NCBI GenBank assembly: GCA_030062745.1
Contig: CP099846.1
Coordinates: forward strand, 25,689,201-25,753,200
From: Capitulum mitella
Lineage: Eukaryota > Arthropoda > Thecostraca > Pollicipedomorpha > Pollicipedidae
Length of the DNA stretch: 64,000 nucleotides
Reading direction: 5' to 3'
Both the position numbers and the translations under genes were made by a program. This document shows, piece after piece, positions 1 to 10,889 of this stretch. The first letter of the stretch is position 1. Each line of letters starts with the position of its first letter. The notes beneath the pieces are model-generated. The model had not been told where the DNA came from. It ran no database searches and was given only the letters and a program-made list of their open reading frames with translations.

Positions 1-1460
1 ACTCATTAAAATTGCCCAGATTCTCCACTTTTTTGTTGCATGAAACAGGGACTTTGCAACCAAACAGCACTGGTTGGAATGTATACCTAACTCAACAACA
101 AGCAGAACTGTGCTGAAATTTTGGTCCACAACATTACTTTTCATGATGTACTGCCATCACGGCATATTTATGATGCAACGTCTGACATATTTTGTACAGG
201 TAATGCTGCTTGTATGGAATTTCTGGGGACCAGCAAAATTTCTTTCATATAGCCAAAATTTCATGTATCCGAACTCCTTAACACATGTTTTGACTTTTCG
301 CGACTGGCAAATTTATCTCCGTATGTCAGGAATACCATATGATCAGATTCCATGCATCAATACTTATCTGGATTTTTTTTTGTGTCAGTTTTGTTGCAGA
401 ATGCAAAATGGACTGGATAAATTCAGTACATTGTGTGATCCATTCAAATAGCTTGCATTTGACCTGGATTGGTTGCGCATGCTGAGATTTATATCTCTCA
501 GATGGTGATCCTGCACTGCCTTCAATAAATAACATCATCTAGAAAAAAAACAGCACATCCCAGAAGAAGAACCAGGCACCACAGACGTTGCACTTTGTAC
601 CATGGTGTGGAAAACTGTTCACATTTTTGGTAGCGACACAGATTATGCATTTGTCAACTCTTTTCAGCAGAAATGGTAGGTAGTGCATTTCAGCACTTTT
701 CGGGCATCATAAAACCATTATTACGATTACTTTCCCTAAGTGTAAGCGCTATGCCAAAATCTTACTGTTGAATGAAATATGAGTTAGTTTTATATATTCT
801 AGGGTGTCTCTAAAGACTTAGGGGCATATTCTAGAATCTCGGGAAAGCTGTGTGAAGGTGAGGGTCCTGATTCCTGGGACTACACATTTGTCCAGAACTG
901 ATGCTCCACAACTGGGCCTACCCTGCCCAAGTTTTGAGAACAGATTCTGATTTGGTTGCTCCTCAGACTGTCTGTAATCCCTGAACCATTGCTTGCAGAC
1001 TGGGATTAAGGTAAGTTGTTACCCGGCAATTATCGCTAGGCATTTGTTTGTTTTGTTTGTTTGTGAGTTAGAACACAGCGTCTTGCGTTCAGGTGCCCAA
1101 AATCTTGCGTGAAGTCTTGTATTTCGTCGGGCGTCAGTCAGTCGTCCTACAGCTAGGCAGCTAATGCAGTAATAACCGCGTCACGTTAACCTTCTGCGCA
1201 ACTTTCCACGCATTCACAGAAACGAACAAAAGGGAATCAGCAAGAGCAAAACCACACACAGCATCACACAGAATCCATTTTTGTCTCTTTTGCGCCTATA
1301 GCAAGCACCATTAAATTTACCAAGTTTAAATCACTGTCAATCCCATGTTATGTCTGTTAAATTCAAGCGAATCATATCGTATTTCTAAATCCGTTTGATT
1401 TCGAAACTTTTAATCCGTCTTGCTAGAAAGTTAGAAACCGCAAAGAGTGAACAAACGCGA
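1..1460. other. Unrecognised non-coding stretch
   Basis: No protein domain or RNA gene is recognisable. An AATAAA hexamer lies at 524-529, and a consensus-like splice donor AG|GTAAGT lies at 1009-1016. Neither is attached to an open frame I can support. The 125-residue frame at 74-451 has no family resemblance and looks like chance. Confidence 0.5.
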
Positions 1461-1492
1461 TCTCTCTCTCCCTCTCACTTTCTCTCTCTTTC

Positions 1493-1550
<58 letters not shown>

Positions 1551-1614
1551 CATATATGTATATATATATATGTATATATATATATATGTATATGTATATA
1601 TGTATAGGTATGTG
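1461..1614. repeat. Compound CT / TA / TATG microsatellite
   Basis: A CT-rich run (about 1461-1496) passes into (TA)n and then TATG/TATA variants. The Tyr/Ile-rich frames in this stretch on both strands are translations of the repeat, not genes. Confidence 0.95.
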
Positions 1615-1800
1615 TATTGCAGCCAGTTTTGAAAAGTACCAAAAGAAAAAAACCAGAGAACTATTGACACACTAGTAATTTATTTATTTACAGAATAACC
1701 GCCAGGATTTTTCTCGGGCGCCGCCAGCTTTTCCTCCTGCTACCCCACTCCGTATTTTTTTTGCAAATTGCCAAATATGTACGTATGCGTACTACCAATA

Positions 1801-2280
1801 TATAGGTGTCAATCTCGGAGAATGTCCGGGACCGGGGACCAACCATACCACGGTAAGGCTCAATTTTTTCAGGGTCTGTCAATGGAAACGTGAAGGAATA
1901 TGGGCAAACTCCCCGGACCCGGACCCAAACCCGGCTTATGGCTGGGTCTGCCCGGCCCTGGTTTTGGCACCAGTAGCATAGAATCTAGACCACTTGACTC
2001 AGGGAAGTGGATACGTTCCTTTCTTTATTCTATGTATGGGTGGGAGGTAGTGGTGTCAAAAGCAGGGGCCAGCAGGCCCAACCAAAAGCCCGGTTTGGGG
2101 CCGGTCGGACCCAATCCGGGCTTTTGGTTTTGGTTTTTGGGCTTGTGGGAAATTCGCCCATAGCGCTTCATGTTCCCACTAGCGCCCCTCAGGAAGTTGG
2201 GCCTGGACCGGACTTAGTTGTGGGGCGACTGGTCCCCGGCCCGCAACGGTCCTGGAAATTCTCTTAGATGGACACCTCTG
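1801..2280. mobile_element. Short non-autonomous hAT-like element (MITE)
   Basis: The two ends are inverted copies of each other over about 31 bp, with roughly 26 matches by eye. The left end starts TATAGGTGTCAATC; the right end, read inward on the minus strand, starts CAGAGGTGTCCATC. A CAGRGGTGTC-type tip is typical of hAT transposons. hAT elements make 8-bp target duplications; here the flanks (1793-1800 and 2281-2288) agree at only about 4 of 8 positions, so the duplication has decayed or the assignment is wrong. The interior is GC-rich and palindromic and has no transposase frame. This is best read as an old deletion derivative. Confidence 0.6.
2080..2129. repeat. Inverted repeat (hairpin) inside the hAT-like element
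   Basis: Arms 2080-2100 and 2109-2129 are reverse complements at about 19 of 21 positions, around an 8-nt GC-rich centre. GC-rich subterminal palindromes are common in hAT-type MITEs. Confidence 0.8.
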
Positions 2281-3280
2281 TAGCAGGCTCCCACGGCTGA
2301 GTGGGGTCTCATCCAAGGATGGAAAAGATGCTGTTTTGTGGTGCTGAAGAACACCAGAAAATATGTGTTCCAAAAACATTTTATACTCCAAAAGTGTGAT
2401 GTTGCGCCTTCATCCAAAAGCTACATTATAACCTTGTTGAGCAATTTCTGACTCCGGAAGCAAATGACTCTGTATCCATTCAGTAAGAAGCAGGTATGAT
2501 ATACTACCATAATATTAAATAAATACCATACCATAAATAAATACCATAACTTACACCGTGAACACTAACCTAAACGAGTATTACCCTTTGCAAAATTTTG
2601 TACTCCAAAACAGCAATGATACTCCGACGTCAGGAACAAAAAAAAAATTCAACCCTGCTCCCACCAACTGAGCACTTAGCGAAGGTCAGGTAGTCTGTAC
2701 GGCAGCAGTTTAACCCTACTGATAAGGGCTCAGTTGGGCACAAATAACACAAAACAACTAGGAAGCACCCTGAGCCAAAGATAGTTTTTCGATGTTATAA
2801 TACATTTCAAATGGAGGCAAAAATGTTTTTTTTTCATTTCTGAGGCGTAAGAAATGAGAAGTGGTGATCATAACCGTCCTTCGCGATGCCACGTCATATC
2901 GCGGATCCCCTCCACATGTAGTTATTGGTCAACAGTCACTCGGTACTTCGGCGATATCCAAGAAAGGATCCAGACGGATGAGAACGAGGCGCATGTCCTC
3001 AGAAACTTTCTAGAACACACATTCGGTATGAGGGTACCATTTCCTACAAGTGAGCAGTAAATCAGACCATCTCAGCCTCAACATTCTAAAACCGTCGGCA
3101 GGCAAGACACTTAAAGCAAACAGTGCGTCTATGCGCAACTTCTTTATGAGCGACTGCAAAATACAGCGAGGATCCTCAGGGCACTCCGACGTCTCTTCGT
3201 TGTCAAACAAAACCACATGGCTATTGGTCTAGAGAACAGGGTATCCTCAAACATATGAAACCACATACCCCAGTACACAT
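2281..3280. other. Unrecognised non-coding stretch
   Basis: A short direct repeat of AATACCATA/ATAAATA type lies near 2515-2550. No domain, RNA gene or transposon end is recognised. Confidence 0.5.
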
Positions 3281-3317
3281 TCTCTCTCTCTCTCGTCTGT
3301 CTGTCTGTCTGTCTGTC

Positions 3318-3351
<34 letters not shown>

Positions 3352-3352
3352 A
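3281..3352. repeat. (CT)n / (TCTG)n microsatellite
   Basis: A CT dinucleotide run is interrupted by TCTG tetranucleotides and then returns to CT. The Ser/Leu-rich and Arg/Glu-rich frames here are repeat translations. Confidence 0.95.
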
Positions 3353-4331
3353 TTCGCAATTCCCAGCTATCTATCGCTCTCTCGTGGTCCGGTCCAGATG
3401 GCCGGATGCCTCCTTCGAGCGAGGCCAAGCAGTCAGCGTCTGGCTCGTTTCCGCGCAGCCATAGATTGATCGGATTGTTTTGGGTCGTCGGCTGATGCTC
3501 TGAGACAAAGCTGCCGCCGTTAACACGATGAGCGGCCCGCGGCATATTTACGTCGCTTTCACGAAAAACGCGGGGAACAAAAACCCGAGGTAAGCTGCTG
3601 CGAGCTGTTTTGGAACGGTCGCTGATATGGACCAGTGTTTCCTAGACGTACAAGCAATTGCGCAACAGGCGATGCGGAACAGTCGTGTAAACGATGGGGC
3701 TCGCAAGACATGACACGATGCAAAGGTATACAACTCGCAAGCTGTGGATAAAGTCAAATTCTAAGACCGAAATGAGACGAATAACGTTCGTCGGGAATAC
3801 GGAGCCCTTCTTGATGTTTCGTTTTGAATGACATTCCGTAAATCTTTGTGTTTGCCAGGAATTTTCCGTGAGAGAATACAGGTGCACTTCCCACTTTTTT
3901 AGTCTGCCATTTTCCTAAATTTCTGGACCTGCGCCTAGAAGCTAACGATTGAATAAACAGCTGCAACCGCAAATGAATTTATGCGCTAAATGAACTAAGC
4001 AAACCAGACCTAGTAGAACAGCAAATAATGGCGGTCAAGGAGATAAAACAAAGGGCAGAAGTGGAGAAAGGCATTCAGAACACAAACGCACAAACCTTAA
4101 TTTATCCCACAAATGCTTACAAGGGGATGGCTTGTGTTATTCTTGGATGGTATGTTTTCAGTGATGTACAGAGGAACAGTGCTTATGGCCATTTGCAGTA
4201 TTCAAACCTTTATATGTCACTCTTTGACAGGAGCGTAGCCAGGATTCCGCCCAGGGGGCCAAATCGGATCAAGGGGCCCTCGTAACCAACGAAGACCCTC
4301 GCCAAGGGCGAATCCAGGATTTCACCAAGGC
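3353..4331. other. Unrecognised stretch with a moderately CpG-rich start
   Basis: About 3360-3620 is richer in CpG than its surroundings. The rest is AT-rich. The segment 4228-4330, with GTAGCCAGGATT and GGGGCC runs, resembles the worn ends of small DNA transposons, but I could not pair two ends. Confidence 0.4.
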
Positions 4332-4334
4332 GGT

Positions 4335-4367
<33 letters not shown>
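4332..4367. repeat. (GT)n microsatellite
   Basis: An almost pure GT dinucleotide tract. Confidence 0.95.
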
Positions 4368-4675
4368 GAGGCGAATGGTCAGCGCGGGACCCCATTTTTT
4401 GCCATTCAGATATGAAAAACTATGTAATTTTGCTCTTTTACCACGCAAAATAGCCGAAAAATTTCAAACCCGTCATCCTTATTTGAGAAAATTCTGTGTG
4501 TTGTTTCCAGACAAAGTGGCTGAAATACGACAACAACGGTGAGATTTTAGACGATTCCGTCTGAATCTTCCATCTGAAATGTCGTGTCTGTATCTGGTCC
4601 AGGAGCCCGGCCGTCCCCCCCCCTCCCTCCTGTAGCTTCTGAGGACTTATTTGTCAGCTTAGTTTAGGTTACCTC

Positions 4676-6180
4676 TTGCAATTACAGGGGCATTTTTGGT
4701 GGTTTCGGGCCTTCTACCGTGCCAGGGCTCTAGTAGTCTCAGGTTCCTTTTACAGTTTCACGTGTCCCGCGGGACGTCTCAGGCGCTCCTTTGGCAGTTT
4801 TAGGGGCACCTCGGACAGTCTCAGGGACCCATCTGGCAGTTTCAGGGACGCTCAAGGCTTCTCGGGATCCCTCCTGTCGTTCCTGGGGCGTTTTTTTTAC
4901 CATCTAAGGAGCACCTCAGACCTTCTTCAGGTCTCTCTCTGCCGTGGCAGAGGCGCCTCTGGCAATTTTCTAGGTCCTTTGGCCGTTTCAGGAGCAGTCT
5001 GGACGTCTCAAGGTCTAGCAGTTTCAGGGACCCCTTTGGTCGCCTCAGTAGTCCCTATAACTAGAGACTTCCAGTTAGCAGTCTCAAAGGTCCCTCTCTA
5101 GCAATCTCAGTGGACCCATTATCGTCCTGGGTACCCTTCTTATCGTCTCTGGGAAGCATTTGGCCATCTCTGGGGCCCTCTGGCAGTTACAGAAGACGTT
5201 TTGGCAATTTCAGGACCCCTGTACAGTGTCAGAGGCCCTCTGAATGTCTCCGGCGGTCCCCATGGCTGTATCAGGGGCCTTACTCTGTTACATGAGGTAT
5301 ATCTGGCAATCTCTTAGGACCCCTCTAGCCGTAAAAAGGGGCTTTTGATGATGCCTCAGGGGCTTCAGTGGCTGTCTCAGGGGAACCTTTTCCGTGTCAG
5401 GAACTCGCTTATTGCACTCGGGGACCCTCTGGTCATCCAGCGCCCCCATAAAACTCAAATACCATCTCAGAGGCCCCTTATCGTCTTTGCCTCGCAGGGG
5501 CCCTTCTTGGTGCGACCTTTCAGGCGGTCTCAGGGGTCATTTGCGGTGTGCGGACCAGTCTTGCCATCTCAGAAACCACCTGACCTTCCCGGAGGCCCCT
5601 GACAGCATCAAGAACCCCATGGTTTCAAAAAGGCCAATGTGGCCCATTTGTGGCTCCTCTCGAGGTTGAGGTCACCCACGAATCCCCGGTCGGTGGATCC
5701 CTCTGGCTGGCCAGGGTTTCCTTATGCCGTGCAAGGCACTCTCTTCAGTTCTTTCCGTCTCAAGGGCCTCTCTGGCAATTTTAGCGGCCTCGTGGACCCT
5801 TTTGCCGTGTTGGGGCAGCTTGCGGTCCCAGGGGCCCTTGAAGAGTTTCAAGGGCCATTCTTTCCATTTTTAGAGGCCATCTTACCGTGTCAGGGTCTCA
5901 TTAACCCTCCCGGAGGCCATCTGACTACATCAAGAACCTTCAGCTTTTCACTCACAGGGACCCCATAGGGACTCAGTTCTCATCTTGGGGACTGATGGGG
6001 ACTCAACAGGGACCCTATGAACCATCTGGCGGTCTCAGGGACACTGCCGTGTTGGGGCCCTGTTGTGGTCTCAGGGGCCCTTTGCGAGCTTCAGGGGCCC
6101 TCTATGCGTCTCAGAGGTCATCTAACTCTCCAGGAGTTAGATGACCTCTGTTAAATGACCCTTTATGCCTCCCTGACTGC
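4676..6180. repeat. Degenerate 21-bp GC-rich minisatellite
   Basis: A unit close to CAGTCTCAGGGRCCCCTCTGG recurs with a period of about 20-22 bp across 1.5 kb, with heavy substitution. Clear consecutive units lie at about 4793-4880. Because 21 is a multiple of 3, the repeat leaves long open frames (for example 4676-5101 and 5639-5968) with Ser/Gly/Phe/Leu-rich periodic translations. These are by-products, not genes. A shorter array of similar units occurs at 19395-19670, so the unit may be a dispersed family. Confidence 0.75.
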
Positions 6181-6420
6181 ATCAAGAGCCCGTTAGGTCC
6201 TTAAAGAGACCCCGTGAAGCTCATACGGGGCCCCTTCGAGGCTCCTTTTAAGTCTGCCACGGGCCTCTTTCAGTCCTCGGGAGGGGGGGGGGGGGATTGC
6301 CCCAAATGCTCCTTTTTGGATCCGCGCTTGGCTCTCATAATCAGTGCGGCCCCATGTGTTTAAAATTACTGTCGCTTTGTGAAGGGGCCCAGCTGAAGTG
6401 CAAAGGGGGACCATGCTCGC

Positions 6421-6484
6421 CTGTAAAGACGTTCCTGCAGACCTGGCAGATGTCTCTTACAGGTCGGCAGGAACATCTTTACAG
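6421..6484. repeat. 25-bp-arm hairpin
   Basis: Arms 6421-6445 and 6460-6484 are reverse complements at 23 of 25 positions, with a 14-nt loop. It sits at the downstream edge of the GC-rich minisatellite region. Confidence 0.85.
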
Positions 6485-6500
6485 CAAAGCAGGGGCCCCC

Positions 6501-6725
6501 GAATGACTGTTTAGGGGCCCCTGTTGGCCAGGGGGGTCACTGCTTGTCTGTAGAGTGTCTGTAAAGGGCCCCTGTCGACCTTTGGAGACAGGGGCAGGGA
6601 CCTTCTTCCAGACCAAAAGGAGGCCCCTTCAGATGCTGACAGGGGCCCTTTATGGGTCGACAGGGGGCCCTCCCCAGACAAGCAGTGAACTCCTACAAGC
6701 TAGCAGGGGCCCCTAAACGTTCATT
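6501..6725. repeat. Imperfect GC-rich palindrome of about 225 bp
   Basis: The sequence from 6501 rightward resembles the reverse complement of the sequence from 6725 leftward: both read GAATGA..GTTTAGGGGCCCCTG, then TCACTGCTTGTCTG, then GGGCCCCTGTCGAC. The conserved core CACTGCTTGTCTG is at 6538-6550, and its complement is at 6675-6687. Arms are about 110 bp each with indels. No coding content. Confidence 0.75.
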
Positions 6726-7149
6726 CAGACCTTGGGCCTGTCTTCATAGCACACAAAGCCTTCTTGTATATTCCCAGTACGTTTTCTTTAGGTTTGTAAG
6801 CCTTATTTAACCCTATTCCCGGCAGGGGGGGCGGAATCCGCCCCCCCCTCGGGTTTTTTGCTTGCCAATTCCAGGCTTTTTAACGCAGCTTCACGAAACT
6901 TCGTCACTTTTCCTAACTATTCTTTCTACGTGCCATGACAAAATTTCCAAATTCTATTTTGCTCAGGGGCGGAGCCAGGCAACGTTTTTGGGAGGCACCT
7001 CATGCCATTTTTGGCCATGTTGAGGGTAAAAGGAAAATGTCTTCCAAAAACAGAGTTTTTAAGATAGAACTTAAAACTTTATATGGATGTATAGCTAAAT
7101 AGTTGGGCAATGTGCAGATATAACTTTGTTTATCTGAGGTCATTTTACA

Positions 7150-7166
7150 AGGTCAGGTCAAGGTCA
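7150..7166 (+). promoter_or_regulatory. Clustered AGGTCA half-sites
   Basis: Three AGGTCA hexamers lie almost end to end (7150-7155, 7155-7160, 7161-7166). AGGTCA is the nuclear-receptor half-site. Location inside a transposon makes function uncertain. Confidence 0.45.
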
Positions 7167-7440
7167 AAAGTCAAAATTTGTTTTTTTGCTAGAATTTCGG
7201 CGTCATTTTTTCAAATGCCAAACCCGGAATATATATGACGTAGAAGGCTGTCCTCTACTTGTGTACCAAGTTTCAGCTCGATATCAGGTCGAGTCACGGA
7301 GCTATGACCTAAAATGTCAGTGCGCGTACCCTATATCGCAATAGCCATAAAATGCAATTTTTGAAATAGAGTGAATTCAAACGATTGAAAATGTTTACAG
7401 ATAATATCAAATGCACACGAGATCATTCCAAGTGACCCCA

Positions 7441-7473
7441 AGGTCACTGGAGGTCATTTAAGGTCAAAGGTCA
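7441..7473 (+). promoter_or_regulatory. AGGTCA array including a perfect DR1 element
   Basis: AGGTCA occurs at 7441, 7451, 7461 and 7468. The last two form AGGTCAAAGGTCA, a perfect direct repeat with 1-nt spacing, the preferred site of RXR, HNF4 and COUP-TF type receptors. The site is inside the piggyBac-like element, so it may simply be a repeat of that family. Confidence 0.45.
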
Positions 7474-7895
7474 CAAGTTGATCTGAGAAACGTGTGACCA
7501 TGACAGTTCCCCCTTTTTCATGTCCCTGGCACCGCCCATGCTAACATTATACAAACATTGTAATGCGATTTGTACTTCTTTAGTATAAAATGACTAGCAG
7601 AAGCCAAAAAAGGGTGTTTGCCTCTTTTGTTCATTCATTTGTTAGAAAACTAATCCTCCTATTTTTGAAACCCTGTGAACGCCCATGAATTTTCTCAAAA
7701 TTTCAGATTTGCATACCCATGGTAAAAGCCCTATCCATAATCTCTCCATTCATACCAGTTTCATCGAAATCGGTCGATAAACAACGGAGTTATAAGAAAT
7801 CCAAAAGTACCCCCCATTTTGACATTTTTGCCCCCTGTATCCACAAATTTCAAAATTTTGAAAATTTCTTTTTATAAAAATAGTCTTGTAATTTT

Positions 7896-7928
<33 letters not shown>

Positions 7929-8014
7929 AGTTTTTTTTTTTGGTTTTGGGGGGGGGGATTTTCCCCCCCGCCGGGAATTGACCATACCCTTTTAGCCTCC
8001 GGGAATAGGGTTAA

Positions 8015-10125
8015 CGCTTGAAATATTATCATTTTGCTTTAATTGTCTGTTTCGGACAGCGTAAGATGCCCTGCGGGCGCCTCACGCTATCCAAAGAACT
8101 GGGGCCTTCGCCCCCAGGGGGGCCAGCTCTGGCCGCCAGGGGGCCCTGCTTGGCCTCCAGGGGCGGGGGGCATTGCCCCTTTGGCTCCCCTTGGCTGTGC
8201 CACTTTCCTCCGACCTTTTTTCCGTCTTACAATCGGTATTTAGTTAAAAAACGAATGTATGCTCGCGTACAGTTCACAGAGTTGCAGAATGCAACCCGAT
8301 GGAACTTCTAGTCACTGCATTTATCGGATGATGAGGGCAACGCATATTATATTAACCCTCACCTTACGACAGCGGAGCTGATTCGCACTCCAGCGCCGTT
8401 TATCTTTGCAGTTATGGAACAGCATGAAGCAGGTACATGAGACCTGAGGTCGTGAGGTCACATTAGCCTGGGACAATGTCATACGTGTCCTTAACAATTT
8501 TCCACCTGAGAGTTACGCGATGACGGTCTGCCAACCACTGCTCTTATTCAAAACGGCCAAGACGCCCATACGACCTGATCGAGGGCCATCATGAACTTCG
8601 AAGGAAGTGATAGTTTTCCGACTCGAAACCTGGCCAAGATGCCCATCTGACCTGACCTAGGGGCATCATGAACTTTGAAAGCAGCAGTAGTATGCTGGAA
8701 GTGCAAAAAAGTTTGCATTGCATTCAGACATCTCCGTAAGAAGATGCACCCCGTTTATCCTGAAAGCTAAGAGTATGTTTTTCAAGTGCTGCCCGAACTT
8801 GATCCGGGGTAAAAAGCCAGCAGAAAAACAAACCAAAAGTTCAATAACAAAAAAATGAGTAAATAAACTTTTTTTGGAATTTCGCTGCGTAAAAAAACGA
8901 GCTATTAACCTTTTCGCTTCTAGGACAGCCTTCTATGCGAACAAACTTCACCTGTCAGCCATCAAAGTTCAAAAATGAAGGCCAAAAAGGAGAAGAAAGG
9001 CGAAAATAAGCGAAAATGTCGTCAACAACTCAAAGACCTGGAACAAGCACACATGAAACACATTGGGATGCCGAAAACCTTCCATTGACAATGCAGTTAC
9101 AATCTGACATTTGTTTATGGCTCTCGCGGCTCAAATAAATACACATGTCTGAGCATACGAAGGCATGGAAGCAGCATTTTCTTCGATCGGCATTGGAATT
9201 AAGCTGGAGTATTCGCGCTGCTTCCTCTGCCACGGAGGTTGCGTAGTGCATTCGTGATTATTTGTAGCTTCCTGCATCACTTGAAATTGCTGTGGGTTTT
9301 TTGGTGACCTAACCGGTAAACAGCGACACAGAAGAAAACGAACATTAAAATGAGGGCGCGCGTTCCAGACTATACCAGCACAGCACTTTGTCTCACGTCT
9401 TATGACGCTTAAAAATATGTCATTGGGAGGGCTGCCTTTCTTTAGTCAACACAGCTTCAATGCCGTGTTTTCATTCAGTCCGCGTCCCTTGCTTTGGTCC
9501 ATTCAGTTTTGTTTACCGGCAACAAACTTGAATGACGAAGATTAAACGTCCAGGTCCATTGTATCCTGCTCCGACTTGGCTATGGTACGCCAACAGAACG
9601 CAAAGGTCTGAAACGAAGCTGACATTATATCCGCAGGGAAGGGTTTCTCCTGGATTGAGCATGCTGTAAATTCTTCTCGTCCGACGTGTGATGGTGCCGT
9701 TCGGAATGGACCAGAGAACCTGGGACATTTGGCCATGGTCGCCACCGCGCAGAGGTGTCTGATACGTTCCTGCCGCCGTATCAGGATGAAACTTTAATGC
9801 GTACGTTTCGAAAATCCAAGAACCTTGAACACCGAAGACATATGAATATGGTGCACATACTACAGGGGCGAACATTGACGAGTTGGTAGTCAGCATAGCG
9901 CGCGCAAGTTAAATGAACTTTGCAATATTCAGGAGTCACAGACGTCGCATTAGAAGTCAGTGCTATAAGGCTTCCTAATGGCCATCCGATTCATGGGATT
10001 GTCAAACTGAGAAAAACGAACTGATGGCATTCCTCTGATCAGTCATAGTTATGCCATAGTTACCGTGAGTATGAAGTCTACGAAAGCTTATAACAGTAAC
10101 GATATAATACTTATAATAATAAGGT
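8015..10125. other. Unrecognised stretch with a short tandem duplication
   Basis: A GC-rich patch with several GGGGG/CCCCC palindromes lies at 8095-8175. Two diverged copies of a 77-bp unit start near 8551 and 8628, sharing GGCCAAGA.GCCCAT and GGGC.ATCATGAACTT. A TTAACCC at 8352-8358 could be another TTAA-element tip, but no partner end was found. Confidence 0.45.
9513..9896 (-). CDS. Possible exon or pseudo-exon, unrecognised
   Basis: A 127-codon open frame on the minus strand lies in a stretch with moderate composition, so it is not explained by a simple repeat. The translation has ordinary amino-acid variety. No signal peptide, membrane segment or motif is recognised, and a second frame (9542-9745) is also open. 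Neither the start nor splice sites can be defended. It may be a remnant of a retroelement or host exon, or chance. Confidence 0.15.
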   Translation of the reverse strand: MLTTNSSMFAPVVCAPYSYVFGVQGSWIFETYALKFHPDTAAGTYQTPLRGGDHGQMSQVLWSIPNGTITRRTRRIYSMLNPGETLPCGYNVSFVSDLCVLLAYHSQVGAGYNGPGRLIFVIQVCCR

Positions 10126-10126
10126 C

Positions 10127-10160
10127 CATCATCATCATCATCATCATCATTATCATCATC
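10127..10160. repeat. (CAT)n microsatellite
   Basis: Tandem CAT trinucleotides with one TAT interruption. Confidence 0.9.
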
Positions 10161-10307
10161 ACTGTTATCGCAAAACTAAACTAACGCTAGTTACAGTCAT
10201 GTGACTGCAACGTTTGATCACTAGCCGGGCGACGATCGGCCAGACGGTCAACTTAAAAATGCCTTTTATACCACAACGTTAGCCTGGGCTTCTTTTGTGT
10301 TCTTTAA

Positions 10308-10370
10308 CCCACGCAGCGGAAGCGGTTTAGCGCTAACGCGCACTGGAAGGGGGCACAAAGTGCCTTCCCC
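10308..10370. mobile_element. Candidate left end of a piggyBac-like element
   Basis: TTAA (10304-10307) is followed by CCC and, 35 bp later, a hairpin of GGAAGG.GGCAC / GTGCC.TTCC type (10345-10370). This matches the architecture of the paired elements in this window: TTAACCC plus a subterminal G-run/C-run palindrome. I found no matching GGG-TTAA end downstream, so the element is truncated or the call is wrong. Confidence 0.35.
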
Positions 10371-10814
10371 TCCATCTCGGAAACGTAAAGTGCTGGGAAG
10401 ATGGAATTTAATGGGCAGGTTGGAGTTCTAATGATTTACATTATGTGCAGTTTCCATGACCCTAAGTCAATATTTTCAGGGTTGACAAATGGGGTCGAAA
10501 AGGTTAACTTTGGATACGCTCGGACCGTACAGGCCATTTCGTACGACTTTTGGAACAAAACGGGAAAGTGTTCGTTTGAGCGCTGAAACGTGAAATACGA
10601 CAACTTCCACTTTTTTGGCGCCTTGACTGGAGATTTTAGGTTGAGGTCATGCCAGGTCATTGACCTATAGCGTCATTTTTTCATCTTTTGCAGATAAGAT
10701 TTCGAGCAACACGGGATAGCTTGAATGTAAATGAGGGTGCTATATGCATCTTTTGTCGTATTTTCAGTGCAGGTAGCCAACATCGTTACACTTGGTCATT
10801 TCCCGTGTTTATGT

Positions 10815-10827
10815 TTATGTATGTATG

Positions 10828-10858
<31 letters not shown>

Positions 10859-10875
10859 ATATGTATATACATATG
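10815..10875. repeat. (TATG)n / (TA)n microsatellite
   Basis: TATG units pass into (TA)n and back to TATG. Confidence 0.9.
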
Positions 10876-10889
10876 AGTATCATTGTGCC

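Larger units (their letters stand above)
6811..8010. mobile_element. piggyBac-like non-autonomous element, TTAA-flanked
   Basis: Direct TTAA tetranucleotides (6807-6810 and 8011-8014) flank a 1,200-bp segment whose ends are perfect 12-bp inverted repeats, CCCTATTCCCGG. TTAA target duplication with CCC...GGG tips is the established piggyBac signature. A near-perfect G/C palindrome follows the left tip (6825-6847), and a G-run/C-run pair precedes the right tip. At the right end the ATTCCCGG unit occurs twice. The interior has poly-T and AGGTCA repeats but no transposase frame, so it would need a transposase supplied elsewhere. Related copies are at 61774-62984 (inverted) and from 63525 (same orientation). 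Confidence 0.8.

Noticed and set aside
4676..5968. Chain of long plus-strand frames with periodic Ser/Gly/Phe content
   Set aside because: Explained by a degenerate 21-bp tandem repeat that preserves frame.
9513..9896. Confident host exon
   Set aside because: Kept only as a very low-confidence frame: two frames are open, and no splice sites or homologous motif could be defended.
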